From NCBI RefSeq assembly GCF_028421645.1, contig NZ_CP116888.1:62001-126000 (forward strand): a DNA stretch of 64,000 bases, given 5' to 3'. Made by a program: the position numbers and the translations under genes. Shown piece by piece: positions 16,458 through 25,195 of the stretch (positions are counted from its first letter, which is position 1; every line of letters starts with the position of its first letter). The notes under the pieces were generated by a model. The model had not been told where the DNA came from, did not search any database, and saw only the letters and a list, made by a program, of their open reading frames with translations. Origin of the DNA: Aneurinibacillus sp. Ricciae_BoGa-3. Lineage in GTDB: Bacteria > Bacillota > Bacilli > Aneurinibacillales > Aneurinibacillaceae.

Positions 16458-16667
16458 GTTCTACTTCAACTCTTTCCTCGTATATATCATATAGTCCACA
16501 GTTATACTTTAACAAAAACAGATAGACAAAGGAAAGGGATTACGTGTGTAAAGTGAAATTTGAATTAGTTTCCCTAATTGTTCTTATAAGAGGTAATAAT
16601 ATGCAAAATTTCTTTTTTGTTATAAAATGGATATAGAGAAGAATATATAGAGTGGAGAACGGTTGAT

Positions 16668-17144
16668 ATGAGAAGAGTAAAGTTTAAAGCTTATCCGTCC
16701 TTTTTTATTTTGGTCGCTATTTTTGCTGTATGGGGATTGTATCAATGGTTTGAAGACCCGTTTCAAATGAACAGTAGTGAAGAGGGCTATTTGTATACGC
16801 AGAACAACATAGTCATGTTTATTCAGTGGGCAGACACAAATAACCAATTAACAGGTCAGGTACAAGAAACCTATTTAGACAATACCAATACCCTTCATCA
16901 TGACAGTCACCCTTTCACGGGCTCACACGGTAAAAACAACCTGAGTCTAATGCTATCGAAGAATATCTCGAATGGATGGTCAGGGGAAACGTGGACAGGC
17001 AATTTAAACGGAAAGGAATTAGAGCTTGTTATACCAGCGAACGGTCAACTTTCAACTGTACCTTTTACGCTAGGAACTTTATCCGATTACAACCAAAAAG
17101 TAAGTGAATTACAACAACAAGCACAACAAGCGTCTACCCAATAA
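16668..17144 (+). CDS. Membrane-anchored extracytoplasmic protein (158 aa)
   Basis: One N-terminal membrane anchor (residues 10-26, SFFILVAIFAVWGLY) then a soluble, Asn/Thr/Gly-rich outer domain and a Gln/Ala-rich coiled tail. GGAGAACGGTTGAT precedes the ATG. Not recognised. Confidence 0.65.
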   Translation: MRRVKFKAYPSFFILVAIFAVWGLYQWFEDPFQMNSSEEGYLYTQNNIVMFIQWADTNNQLTGQVQETYLDNTNTLHHDSHPFTGSHGKNNLSLMLSKNISNGWSGETWTGNLNGKELELVIPANGQLSTVPFTLGTLSDYNQKVSELQQQAQQASTQ

Positions 17145-17194
17145 TTTTAATAGATAAAAAAGTGAAGTCATCCTTCAGTAAGGATATACAGGAA

Positions 17195-17302
17195 CTATTT
17201 GTTTCTTCGTCTGTTTCGAGTTGATAATATAACATTTGATGAAAAAAGTGCGCCACCAATGATTAGTACAACAGCAACGATAGCAACCAGCATCAGTCCC
17301 AT
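17195..17302 (-). CDS. Tiny membrane protein (35 aa)
   Basis: MGLMLVAIVAVVLIIGGALF is one hydrophobic helix, followed by a basic tail (TRNRRRNK). A GGAAAGGGAAAT site precedes the ATG. The hydrophobic-plus-basic build matches small type I toxins, but that is only a resemblance. Confidence 0.45.
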   Translation of the reverse strand: MGLMLVAIVAVVLIIGGALFSSNVILSTRNRRRNK

Positions 17303-17349
17303 ATCTATTTCCCTTTCCTTCAAATTGTGTATTTTTTACAATCTTGTGG

Positions 17350-17355
17350 TATAAT
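17350..17355 (+). promoter_or_regulatory. Extended -10 promoter for a possible antisense RNA
   Basis: TGTGGTATAAT, an extended -10 box, points into 17362-17455 where there is no plus-strand gene. TTGTGT lies 19 bases upstream as a weak -35. Confidence 0.5.
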
Positions 17356-17361
17356 AAAGGG

Positions 17362-17455
17362 TAAGTAAAGGCGTATGCCTACATTAGTGGTCTTTAGATG
17401 TCTTCAGAAGGAGATGGGAAAGTTTTCGCAGGCTGACCCATCTCCTTCTTTTTGT
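17362..17455 (+). ncRNA. Possible antisense RNA opposite a small membrane-protein gene
   Basis: A promoter (17350-17355) and a strong terminator (17407-17460) bracket about 95 bases on the plus strand with no coding frame. The terminator hairpin overlaps the 3' end of the minus-strand gene 17394-17669, so the RNA would be complementary to its mRNA tail, as in Bacillus type I toxin-antitoxin pairs. Expression is unproven. Confidence 0.4.
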
Positions 17456-17669
17456 TTTTCTCAACTTGGTTTGGTTTGCTATCGAATCGCCATGTCGTAA
17501 AGGTTTTCGCCTTCCCTTTCACGAAGTCCGTTAAGCTTTCTTGTTTTGCATTTAAGCGAATATTTTCCTGCTTATAGCAGAAAACAGCCAAGATTGATAC
17601 AAACGCAATTGCTCCAACTATAACCATTGCTACAATTGAAACAATCGCAATGATTGTCTCATTATTCAT
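17394..17669 (-). CDS. Single-pass membrane protein (91 aa)
   Basis: Hydrophobic helix at 5-30 then a charged cytoplasmic tail ending KKKEMGQPAKTFPSPSE. ATG 17669 is preceded by TTGGAGGTATTACG, favouring it over a TTG 12 codons upstream. The 3' end is covered by the possible antisense RNA. Not recognised. Confidence 0.6.
   Translation of the reverse strand: MNNETIIAIVSIVAMVIVGAIAFVSILAVFCYKQENIRLNAKQESLTDFVKGKAKTFTTWRFDSKPNQVEKNKKKEMGQPAKTFPSPSEDI
17407..17460 (+). terminator. Strong plus-strand terminator
   Basis: A 12-bp stem GAAGGAGATGGG/CCCATCTCCTTC followed by TTTTTGTTTTT, located inside the 3' end of the convergent gene. Confidence 0.8.
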
Positions 17670-17840
17670 CGTAATACCTCCAATACCTTGTCCACGTTCA
17701 AGCATACGCCCTTACCCATTATTAGGACACAATAAAGGTTGGAGATATTACAATAACATCTAAAAAGTCCTATTCCTATTATACCACATTTATCCATTCA
17801 ATCATACTCCACACTCCTCTCTACCCGTTTGATTTCAAAC

Positions 17841-18443
17841 TTAGTAGTTCTCTAAATCTAACACTATTTCTGTTTCACCCGTTTCAGTATTCAATATAAC
17901 GCCACCATACATACCAATCACTTCTGTTTGTTGATATCGACTTTTGATGTTCTTATGTTGATGTCCGTGCAATACATAGGCGGGTTTTTTGGTCTCCATA
18001 TACGTAAGCAATCCCTCATACCCCTCATGCGCTAAATCTCCTCGGTCATGAATCCCCTTGGGTGAGTTATGTGAGAGAACAACATCCGCAAAAGGAAGTT
18101 CACCAAGTACAAGGTTCGTTTCCTCCTGTGTATGAATAGGAGCCTTCCCTCTCTTATATCTCACACATCCTTCTACTCCTACTAGTTGCAAATTTCCTAC
18201 TCTAACATGCTTACCATGTAGATTCGGGATATTACAGTATTCCAGGTCTCCAAGGTAATCATGGTTGCCATGCACACCCACAATCGGTTTATCTGAAAAA
18301 TGCTCTTTAATGGATATCAGAAACATAATATCAATATCACCAAGAATCCAAACGGTATCAAATCGTGTCTGGTCAATATTTAAGAATGATTGCCAAGTCG
18401 TATAATCTACGACATGCAAATCAGCAAAAACTAAAGCGTTCAA
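17841..18443 (-). CDS. Calcineurin-like metallophosphoesterase
   Basis: 200 aa with the full two-metal signature: DLH (Asp8, His10), GDID (35-38), GNHD (59-62), SHNSP (124-128) and HGHQH (159-163). The family hydrolyses phosphomonoesters or phosphodiesters using two bound metal ions. The compact length resembles stand-alone YfcE-like or phage-encoded enzymes. Substrate cannot be told; a role in nucleotide or RNA end processing is possible. Start preceded by AAAGGAGGCTTTATA. Confidence 0.85.
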   Translation of the reverse strand: MNALVFADLHVVDYTTWQSFLNIDQTRFDTVWILGDIDIMFLISIKEHFSDKPIVGVHGNHDYLGDLEYCNIPNLHGKHVRVGNLQLVGVEGCVRYKRGKAPIHTQEETNLVLGELPFADVVLSHNSPKGIHDRGDLAHEGYEGLLTYMETKKPAYVLHGHQHKNIKSRYQQTEVIGMYGGVILNTETGETEIVLDLENY

Positions 18444-18640
18444 CTATAAAGCCTCCTTTTCTTTGTCTATCTACTATCAATATAGTAGGAGAGCTGATGC
18501 TTGATTAAAATATAGAAGTTAAAGTAAGTAGGATAAGTATTTACTTAATTTTATTTTTATTGTGTAACCGTTGAGGCTTATCACCAGGACGTAACTTCAG
18601 CAATGTTTACAGTTATTCGGACTTTCAGGAGGTGTTACGG

Positions 18641-18823
18641 ATGCAGAACAAATGACAGTAAGTTATATAATAAGGATGATGGCTGGAGCATATATGTATC
18701 TAAAAGACGATAAACCTCGACATATTCATTTGATTAAAGGGGATAAGGAAGTTGTTTTTAGTGTCACCTAAAGGGATTAATATGAAAGAATTCAGTGCAT
18801 TACTGAAATCAACAAACACTTGA
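18641..18823 (+). pseudogene. Remnant of a small unknown gene
   Basis: AGGAGGTG precedes ATG 18641, which stops after four codons. A neighbouring frame, open from about 18,589, reads SGGVTDAEQM...AYMYLKDDKPRHIHLIKGDKE and stops at 18771; a third frame continues SPKGINMKEFSALLKSTNT to 18823. The gene seems frameshifted and lacks an upstream start. The flanking gaps (18,444-18,640 and 18,824-18,937) hold nothing else I can support. Confidence 0.4.
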
Positions 18824-18937
18824 ATACAACTGGAAAGAATTGAAAAAAGAGAGGGTAGCCTCTATGATAGCCCCTCTCCTTGTTCAATGTTTTTCTCTTT
18901 TCGGACTTCTTAAATATCTTACCGTTTATTTCGATTT

Positions 18938-19210
18938 TTAGTTAAAGTATTTCAAACCTGGTATTTTTACATCTGTTTTTAATATGTCGATAAATTTATT
19001 CCACTTAGATGGATTTTTTGTTTTACACGCATCCACCAACTCGTTAATCGTGTTTATTCGGGTGTTTAAAGCAACATTGTTCCTTGCTTTAGCAAAGTTT
19101 ACTGCTATTTCAGTAAATCCTTCTTCGAATTGGTGTTCCACAAACACCTTTTCTGCACCAGAAACAATTCCTAATAAAATTTCTGCTTCTTTTTCTTGTA
19201 TCTTAACCAT
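18938..19210 (-). CDS. Unknown 90-aa protein
   Basis: Not recognised; helical and soluble (KNPSKWNKFIDILKTDVKIP). ATG 19210 lies eight bases after GGGAG; a GTG two codons upstream is also possible. Confidence 0.6.
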   Translation of the reverse strand: MVKIQEKEAEILLGIVSGAEKVFVEHQFEEGFTEIAVNFAKARNNVALNTRINTINELVDACKTKNPSKWNKFIDILKTDVKIPGLKYFN

Positions 19211-19461
19211 AGTCACTTCTCCCTTATTTTTGATTATTAATCCTTAAACAATAGTAAAGTAATATTGCTCTTCACTTCTTGAAAACATCTTTAAAGCTGA
19301 ACACCTAAACTTTTATCCACGATATATAGTGAAAATTCGCAGCCTTTTGTCTGAATTTCTATTATTATAGAAAGAAAAACAAAAAAAATAAGCGATTCAT
19401 CTCCAACACGCCAGGGGCATGCAAAAAGGAGACTTCACGCTAAGAATGCTAAGTTAAGTAA

Positions 19462-19632
19462 TTACCAGTCTTGTTGCAGTTCTCGTATCGTATAAACAAT
19501 GAGATTGCCATCATCGTCTGGAACCTCAATGAAGTTCTCTCTACCCACTTGGATGTTGTACCGTTCTCTCACGCCATCCACGGTTACCACTGCCACATCA
19601 TCTTCTATGTACAAAAGTTTAACAACCACCAT
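19462..19632 (-). CDS. Small acidic protein (56 aa)
   Basis: MVVVKLLYIEDDVAVVTVDG begins a beta-rich small protein with an acidic turn (PDDDGN). GGAAGGAGGAGAGATTTCGGT precedes the ATG. It lies 24 bases downstream of the ADP-ribosyltransferase-like gene, in the same direction, so it may be its partner or immunity protein; this is inferred only from position. Confidence 0.6.
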   Translation of the reverse strand: MVVVKLLYIEDDVAVVTVDGVRERYNIQVGRENFIEVPDDDGNLIVYTIRELQQDW

Positions 19633-19656
19633 ACCGAAATCTCTCCTCCTTCCATT

Positions 19657-20463
19657 TTATACAATCGTAACCTCTTCGATATCTCTATATCGTACCAGTA
19701 TTTCTTCTTCATTTCTTTCATTGTCATAATCGATAATTTTTTCTAGCTTTACCTTGGCTTGATAGACGTTTCCCACGCCAAAGTGGTGAGCAAATTTAGT
19801 GGCTATGCTTTTAGATAATGTCCATGAATAAGCCTCTTCTACAGGAGTGGAACGTTTTCCTTCTCCTCTGTATACCGTTATGTAACCATCTTTATCGGTG
19901 ATGTTTAACCTTTTTAGTATTTTAATCGCATCTTGGGTAGGCGCATGAAGAAATACTTCTTCCAAAATTTCTTCTGGAAACATGGAAAATCCATAGTTTG
20001 ATAAAGTATAAACCTCTTTAAAAACTTCATACAGTTGGACTTTATCTATCTCTTTATAAAGTTTTATAAAATAGTCAATGGCAAACATATTCCATTCAGG
20101 AAAGAATATGAGCGAATAGTCTTTTTTCTCAAATGCTTTTTTCGCTTGCTCGTCAGCTTTCAACCGTTTGATTCCAATTTCGTTGAGTAACCATGTGGGG
20201 TCAACCGTTCCAATATCCTGGGTAAAATAATCGCCTACATAAAACAAATTCCGAATTGAATTTAGGTTTTTATTATACTTTATCCGATTTGTATCGTATC
20301 CATTTTCGTTCAATAACCTTTTCCATTCATTGAAGGAAAGTGATTGATATTCCGCTTTCCAGGTTGATTTCGGAAACGATTTATAATAACGCTCACCCAC
20401 AGGCAATAAATCCGCTAATCGCAACTGTTCATTTGCGCTAAAGTAAAAATCTCCGAAATCCAT
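19657..20463 (-). CDS. ADP-ribosyltransferase-like protein, copy 1
   Basis: 268 aa. The C-terminal third carries the R-S-E signature of mono-ADP-ribosyltransferases: Arg199 in VYRGEG, a Ser-Trp-Thr motif at 213-215 (AYSWTLS) and Glu252-x-Glu254 (RNEEEIL). In such enzymes these bind NAD and transfer ADP-ribose to Arg or a nucleic acid. The 170-residue N-terminal region is unrecognised. There is no signal peptide, so it acts inside the cell. A paralogue lies at 28997-29797. A 56-aa acidic protein follows and a regulator gene lies upstream. Confidence 0.65.
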   Translation of the reverse strand: MDFGDFYFSANEQLRLADLLPVGERYYKSFPKSTWKAEYQSLSFNEWKRLLNENGYDTNRIKYNKNLNSIRNLFYVGDYFTQDIGTVDPTWLLNEIGIKRLKADEQAKKAFEKKDYSLIFFPEWNMFAIDYFIKLYKEIDKVQLYEVFKEVYTLSNYGFSMFPEEILEEVFLHAPTQDAIKILKRLNITDKDGYITVYRGEGKRSTPVEEAYSWTLSKSIATKFAHHFGVGNVYQAKVKLEKIIDYDNERNEEEILVRYRDIEEVTIV

Positions 20464-20586
20464 CTAACTTATTCCTTCCCTTCTGATTCTATTTATTAAC
20501 TAAATCTACTTGAACGATACATTCGCAATAATCCATTACTCTTGTATTAATGGTGACCTTAACAGGATTATCCACCTGTTCTTTAA

Positions 20587-21022
20587 TCAACTCATACCGT
20601 CATACAACTTATCCACTTGTTCTTTCGCAAAAGAAAGCGGAACTTTTACATAAGCGTCTGGTGCAAGTGGAAAGGATTCTCCGTAAATCTTCACTTCCCT
20701 TTTAATCGGTTCTTCTGGAATTACCACAAAATCCTTTTCTTGATTGAAATAGATATCGGTCTTGTGGTCCAACCAGTTTTTTGTTTTTTACGTACACCAT
20801 TGTATCGCCCGATAACAACAACTCATGTCTGGTTTGAGATAAGCGATTCACTACGCTTGGATTTTCTTTACGGTAGGCATCCGTGTAAGAAAGAAGGCTT
20901 TCCTGTTCTTTATCAATAAAAGCATAACACCCCTGAATCATTCCACCAAAAGCATGGATGTGCCGTTGTTCATAGTTTGTAAACCCTTCATCTGCATAGC
21001 GTATCAGGCGTATTTTTTCCAT
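20587..21022 (-). pseudogene. Unknown gene with frameshift in an A-run
   Basis: MEKIRLIRYADEGFTNYE... runs to the segment VYVKNKK, then shifts at an A6 run (about 20,783-20,788). The second frame continues LDHKTDIYFNQEKDFVVIPE...FAKEQVDKLYDGMS. With one A fewer, the product is one protein of about 146 aa. It sits between the XRE regulator and ART-like copy 1. Not recognised. Confidence 0.6.
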
Positions 21023-21054
21023 GTTGGGTACTCCATTTCTAATAGCAATCGGTA

Positions 21055-21408
21055 CTACTCTTCTTTATCCTTAAATAACTCTCGCTTTTTACGAATCATC
21101 TCAAACATGAAAACCAATTCTTCTTCTGATGCAATTATGCCATCTATTTCAACCCTGTAATTCTCTAATAATTGTTTATCTGTAACCACAATCGTTTCCT
21201 GTGAGAAATCGGTATCCAGTATATAATCCACGGATACCTGGTAAAATTTCGATAGTGTTTCCACCATGTCGGCGGTTAGCTTCCTTTTCCCCTTTTCAAT
21301 ACCAGAATAATATTGAGGTGAAATGCCTAACACTTTTGCGATTTCATAACCTTTTTTGTTTTTTTGAGTTCGTAATTGTTTTAAACGAATGTTTTCTTTG
21401 CTTTCCAA
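21055..21408 (-). CDS. XRE-family helix-turn-helix regulator
   Basis: 117 aa. Residues 8-64 form a Cro/C1-type HTH: IRLKQLRTQKNKKGYEIAKV, then LGISPQYYSGIEKGKRKL. The C-terminal half is helical and acidic, likely for dimerisation. GGGAGGATACCCCTT precedes the ATG. It is the clearest transcription factor in the window and a candidate regulator of the ART region or of the shared palindromes. Confidence 0.85.
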   Translation of the reverse strand: MESKENIRLKQLRTQKNKKGYEIAKVLGISPQYYSGIEKGKRKLTADMVETLSKFYQVSVDYILDTDFSQETIVVTDKQLLENYRVEIDGIIASEEELVFMFEMIRKKRELFKDKEE

Positions 21409-21465
21409 GGGGTATCCTCCCTAGATAGTCTAACAGGTATCGCTGATTAAACCGTCACCTATCTT

Positions 21466-22056
21466 TTATTGGTCATCCTGTTTGTATTCACCGATTACCC
21501 TAAACTTGTCACCACCATAAATGATGCGGGGTCTATGTTTACTTATCCGTCCATCTGCTTTAAGTGGAATGTGACGTAAGTTTGGGGGATAGGATTCTTC
21601 TTCTGGCATCGCAATAACTCCCCGCTTCCCGTTTTCAAATTCCACAATATCATTGAGCTTAACGTCCTGTTCACGTAAATTGCGTACATAACCAAAAGCA
21701 GAAATCGTTTTGACTTCTAATAAATCGTGGATGTACGCCACCATTTCCTCTTCGTTTATGAATAGTTTATGTTTCGGGTGTACCTTGTTCATTGTATCTT
21801 CTATAATATATTTTTCGCCGTAGAAAACAGTGGGAACATTAAGTACCCCTTGTACGTTAAAATCTCTTCGTATTTTTAGGGTGAGATTATCTATATTCGG
21901 ATGTTCTATCTCGATTTGTTCATTGTTTTGAAGGTTCTTCATCGCTTCTACAGTGAGCTTGTCCAGACGTACAGGTGTAGGATTGAAGGCTTTTTCAATG
22001 AAGCTTTGTGTCTTATCTTCATTATTTTTATTATCAGCGTTTTTCATCGCATCCAC
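21466..22056 (-). CDS. Unknown 196-aa protein
   Basis: Not recognised. Charged, soluble, with a C-terminal beta-rich part (DIVEFENGKRGVIAMPEEES, then IIYGGDKFRVIGEYKQ). The GTG at 22056 and an ATG three codons later are both possible starts after AAAGAAAG. Driven by a class 1 palindromic promoter (22093-22133). Confidence 0.65.
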   Translation of the reverse strand: MDAMKNADNKNNEDKTQSFIEKAFNPTPVRLDKLTVEAMKNLQNNEQIEIEHPNIDNLTLKIRRDFNVQGVLNVPTVFYGEKYIIEDTMNKVHPKHKLFINEEEMVAYIHDLLEVKTISAFGYVRNLREQDVKLNDIVEFENGKRGVIAMPEEESYPPNLRHIPLKADGRISKHRPRIIYGGDKFRVIGEYKQDDQ

Positions 22057-22092
22057 ACTTTCTTTTATTTTTTCACCGTTATCTATAATTTA

Positions 22093-22133
22093 ATTATACT
22101 TTATTAATATAAACAAGTAAAATATTTTTTACC
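22093..22133 (-). promoter_or_regulatory. Class 1 palindromic promoter
   Basis: AGTAAA-N6-TTTACC at 22116-22133. On the minus strand the downstream half TTTACT is the -35, followed by N17 and TATAAT (22093-22098). It faces 21466-22056. Confidence 0.75.
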
Positions 22134-22227
22134 ATATATTAAATGCATATCGAAAGCAAATAATATAGGTTTAAACTACATATATGTTACTTAGAAAGCT
22201 CGGTGTTGTCCACTTTAACAATAAAGA

Positions 22228-22257
22228 AACAAAGGAAGTTGTAAACCCCTTTGTTTT
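22228..22257 (-). terminator. Terminator after 22298-23014
   Basis: AAACAAAGG/CCTTTGTTT hairpin with a T-containing tail on both strands, 40 bases after the 238-aa gene's stop. Confidence 0.65.
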
Positions 22258-22297
22258 CATCCTATCTTATATTTGATTGAAAAATACTTTGGCGAAT

Positions 22298-23014
22298 TTA
22301 AAAAAAATGAGTATCTTCCCTCCTGTGCGACACGTTAAATAACGTCCATTCCCCTTTTCCAAGAAGACTTACTAATCCATCTGCATTTAAGCTCGCTTCT
22401 TTTTCAGATATTTTATCTCTTGGAGTTGAAAGTCTCTTCAACGTTGTTTTATCTACGACTTGAATTTTCCTCGTCTTCTTTCCATCTGTCCTATCAAAAA
22501 TAAGACTCAACTGGTCACCATCCTGGTAGACACGAACAACAAAAAGGATGTAAATTTCTGCGAGTGAATGATTATCCGTACTGATACTTTCTGTTAAGGT
22601 ATCCGCAAGATGTTCACCTTTATTCTGGTCTACGTAAAAGTTTCCACCAAGCTCCTTTGTTTTGGGTAATGTTCCAATATTAATTTGTTTTAATGTAAGC
22701 TCTCTATACCAACCAACAATACGGCTTAAATCAAAACCTTCTGTCCATCCTGAATCATGGTCTGCAGTTTTGAGCCAACCATTCATCATGTTATTCTTCC
22801 ACCAGTCATTTTTATCAAGTATTTCTTTTAATCTTTCTTTGGGAATCTTGACCCATACTTGCCTATAATTACTCGGCGCAAAAGCACGTAAAATAAATTC
22901 TTCTCCGCCCATATCTACAACAAATTCTATCGTTTTATCTACATTCTCAGATGATTTTGGTGTGATATGACGTACAAATAAAGTAGTTAATCTGTCAAAC
23001 TCTCCTTTTAACAC
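22298..23014 (-). CDS. Unknown 238-aa protein
   Basis: Not recognised. Soluble, Trp-rich middle (KNDWWKNNMMNGWLKTADHD) and beta-rich C-terminal half. AAAGGAGGAAACTGTCGTG lies before the ATG. Single-gene unit with its own terminator. Confidence 0.65.
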   Translation of the reverse strand: MLKGEFDRLTTLFVRHITPKSSENVDKTIEFVVDMGGEEFILRAFAPSNYRQVWVKIPKERLKEILDKNDWWKNNMMNGWLKTADHDSGWTEGFDLSRIVGWYRELTLKQINIGTLPKTKELGGNFYVDQNKGEHLADTLTESISTDNHSLAEIYILFVVRVYQDGDQLSLIFDRTDGKKTRKIQVVDKTTLKRLSTPRDKISEKEASLNADGLVSLLGKGEWTLFNVSHRREDTHFF

Positions 23015-23137
23015 GACAGTTTCCTCCTTTTTAATACTAAAGTTCCGAACTATATTTACTTATTATTATAAAAGACCGTATTGTGCAACCGATAAATTAA
23101 ACGCTCCGATTTTAGCCATGATTTCGTACTCGTGAAC

Positions 23138-23362
23138 CTATTGAATAGATTCCCATTCTTCTTCTTTAAAAAGCGGAATTAACTCTTTGAATGTTTCTTC
23201 GATATCCCATATCCGACTGTTCCATTTAATCGCCAGAAACAATGCATGTTCGGCTTTTTTCTGGTACTTTGTATCCGTCAATCCAAATTTAACAAATAAC
23301 TCGTGTCTTAACTCCTGATAATCAGATTCAGAGAGCCATCCTTTTTTGTCCACTGCGTGCAT
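23138..23362 (-). CDS. Unknown 74-aa protein
   Basis: Helical and Trp-rich (DKKGWLSESDYQELRHELFV), not recognised. GGAGGCGGAGCAACT precedes the ATG. Follows the frameshifted small gene at 23377-23528 within 15 bases. Confidence 0.6.
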   Translation of the reverse strand: MHAVDKKGWLSESDYQELRHELFVKFGLTDTKYQKKAEHALFLAIKWNSRIWDIEETFKELIPLFKEEEWESIQ

Positions 23363-23376
23363 AGTTGCTCCGCCTC

Positions 23377-23528
23377 CTAAAGGTTCCCTTTTTTAAAGAA
23401 TACGTCAAGTCCATTAAAATCGCCTTCATCTGACTCAACGTTTGCCATTTTATCTATCGCTTCTTTTACTTGCTCTGCTGCAGCTTTTGTATGTCTGCAT
23501 CTGTGAATGGTTTTTCTTTTTTAGTCAT
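23377..23528 (-). pseudogene. Small acidic gene with frameshift
   Basis: MTKKEKPFTDADIQ (start after AGAGGAGCGGATTGAT) continues in the -1 frame as KAAAEQVKEAIDKMANVESD...VFFKKGNL to 23377. The shift lies in ACAAAAG. Restored length about 50 aa; not recognised. Confidence 0.5.
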
Positions 23529-23605
23529 ATCAATCCGCTCCTCTAACGCTTAGTGCGTTGTATTGTTTTGATTCTATTATTGAGTTTTGCCAAACTGCTT
23601 TAAGT

Positions 23606-24120
23606 TCAGCTATAAAGTAAAAAACTATCCATTTCGATTTCTTCTAAATCAGTTAGGCTATCTGCAGACACGCAATGCGTCTTTAATACGATATAGCCCT
23701 CATGCCCTTCCCCGTACAGACACTCTAAATAAGAACCTTTATACGTGCCATGTACCAATAGGATGTACTCTTCTTCAACAGAATTTCCTATATACGTTTT
23801 GAGATTATCTAAACCATCATCATTGTCTTTTCCAACACCGTAAATGCCTTTGCCTAAATCATGAACCCAATCGTCCGAATCCCTAACGGTTATACCATTC
23901 TTATCGATGGAATCATAATTTTCAACGGAAGATGCATGGAAAAAACTACGGATATGAAGTCTACCTGCAACTGTTCAGCAAGGCTTTCCAGAGAAACGTC
24001 TTGTTGTTCCAGTCTATCATTCTGTTCACTCGTGAGAATGAGGTGCTCAAACAGAAAAGAATTTACTTCATCTCCACCTGTTTGTTCTACGTTCCAATTT
24101 AAGTTTTTTACTGCTGACAT
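23606..24120 (-). pseudogene. Possible H-Y-E type ADP-ribosyltransferase-like gene, frameshifted
   Basis: MSAVKNLNWNVEQTGGDEV... is followed at a T6 run (about 23,940) by a second frame: FHASSVENYDSIDKNGITV, DWVHDLGKGIYGV, EEEYILLVHGTYKGSYLE, GEGHEGYIVL, to a stop at 23606. One extra T restores about 171 aa. His-Ala-Ser, Gly-Ile-Tyr and a late Glu resemble the H-Y-E signature of PARP-like ARTs. That family call is tentative. Confidence 0.5.
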
Positions 24121-24148
24121 ATTCGTCTCTCTCCTTTTGAAAGCAAAA

Positions 24149-24171
24149 AGCCCAAAACATTTTTCAGGCTA
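24149..24171 (-). terminator. Terminator after 24182-24538
   Basis: AGCC(T)/(G)GGCT hairpin with TTTTTGC tail on the minus strand; modest strength. Confidence 0.5.
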
Positions 24172-24181
24172 TACATTTGCC

Positions 24182-24538
24182 TTATCCTATTTTTCTAAAC
24201 GATTGCAAATTTAGAACCTCTTCATTTTCTGGAACAATTCCAATGCAGTACTGAGAGGTTCCTTTCCAACGTGTTGGTAATCCACACTGATTTGCAATTT
24301 GAACAATTTCTTTTCCGTTACCCGACCAGGATAGCCACAATGTCGAAACCAATTCATTTTGTTTGGTAAAGGCGTCAGCACCCTGTTTGGTATAAAACAC
24401 AACCTTATCTGTATTCACATGTTCACCGTGTAGTATTTCCCATGCAGAGCTATTTGTTGCTCCAACAGCTTGTTTCGCCACATAACCCTTTTTGCGTAAT
24501 TCCCGAAAGAATTGATTGACCTGCTTTTTCACAATCAT
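24182..24538 (-). CDS. Unknown 118-aa protein
   Basis: Starts MIVKKQVNQFFRELRKKGY. ATG 24538 has TAGGAGGAATACG six bases upstream; the longer frame lacks a ribosome site. The middle (FTKQNELVSTLWLSWSGNG) looks like a small alpha/beta DUF. Not recognised. Confidence 0.65.
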   Translation of the reverse strand: MIVKKQVNQFFRELRKKGYVAKQAVGATNSSAWEILHGEHVNTDKVVFYTKQGADAFTKQNELVSTLWLSWSGNGKEIVQIANQCGLPTRWKGTSQYCIGIVPENEEVLNLQSFRKIG

Positions 24539-24651
24539 CGTATTCCTCCTAAGTAAAATTTGCTGTAGTCCAATAAGAAAAAAATGAAGCATTTCCCTTG
24601 TTTATAACGTTTTTATATTATAGAAAAAAAACAAAGGTTTATTATTATTTA

Positions 24652-24669
24652 TGTAAACTTTATTTTACT
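24652..24669. promoter_or_regulatory. NGTAAA palindrome without a clear -10
   Basis: TGTAAA-N6-TTTACT, same symmetry as the class 1 promoters, 114 bases upstream of 24182-24538. No -10 lies 17 bases from its minus-strand half; on the plus strand TTTACT-N17-TAGATT is possible. Confidence 0.5.
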
Positions 24670-24854
24670 ATTTATTTTATATAAGATAGATTCAGATTAA
24701 CATATCGGCTACAGAATTACCATATATATAAGAAGAAAGACGATACGGTTGAAATTAAGTTCTTTGGATTTAAAAAAGAAGAGGAATCTAACTAAGAATT
24801 ATTTGTTGAGGTGTGATGGTTTTAGGAGTTCTCATACGAAGCGGATAAAACGTG

Positions 24855-25052
24855 TTACCGCACAAAAAAAGACAGGTCATCATTTCTGTGAGCCTGTCCT
24901 TTATGTTTCGCTTTTCTGCTATACGAACCTTTTCCTTTGCTTGCTTTGTGAATGCCCGTTCCTCTGCTTATTTCAGAAGTCGTAAACTTTCTAAATTTCA
25001 GAGGGTCAACTTTCACCGTAAAACTCATATCCATCGTTTTCTTTTTTGCCAT
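24855..25052 (-). CDS. Small basic protein (65 aa)
   Basis: MAKKKTMDMSFTVKVDPLKF opens a Lys/Arg/Ser-rich protein. AGGAGGATGAAGAAAA precedes the ATG. Its last 12 codons overlap a terminator at 24864-24898, which suggests the true C-terminus may be upstream (possible frame change). Not recognised. Confidence 0.55.
   Translation of the reverse strand: MAKKKTMDMSFTVKVDPLKFRKFTTSEISRGTGIHKASKGKGSYSRKAKHKGQAHRNDDLSFFVR
24864..24898 (-). terminator. Terminator overlapping the 24855-25052 3' end
   Basis: GACAGG/CCTGTC hairpin followed by seven T on the minus strand. Confidence 0.75.
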
Positions 25053-25195
25053 TTTTCTTCATCCTCCTATGATGTATGTCTATTTATCACTGCTCATTAT
25101 ATTCAATGAACTAACAAATGAATCATCGCAAATTTAAGTCGGAGTTGTAAACAGCTTATGATGTTATATTCCTTCTAGCTTCAGCTAACGGACTA

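Noticed and set aside
19385..19460. tRNA or small RNA between 19,385 and 19,460
   Set aside because: No cloverleaf and no promoter-terminator pair.
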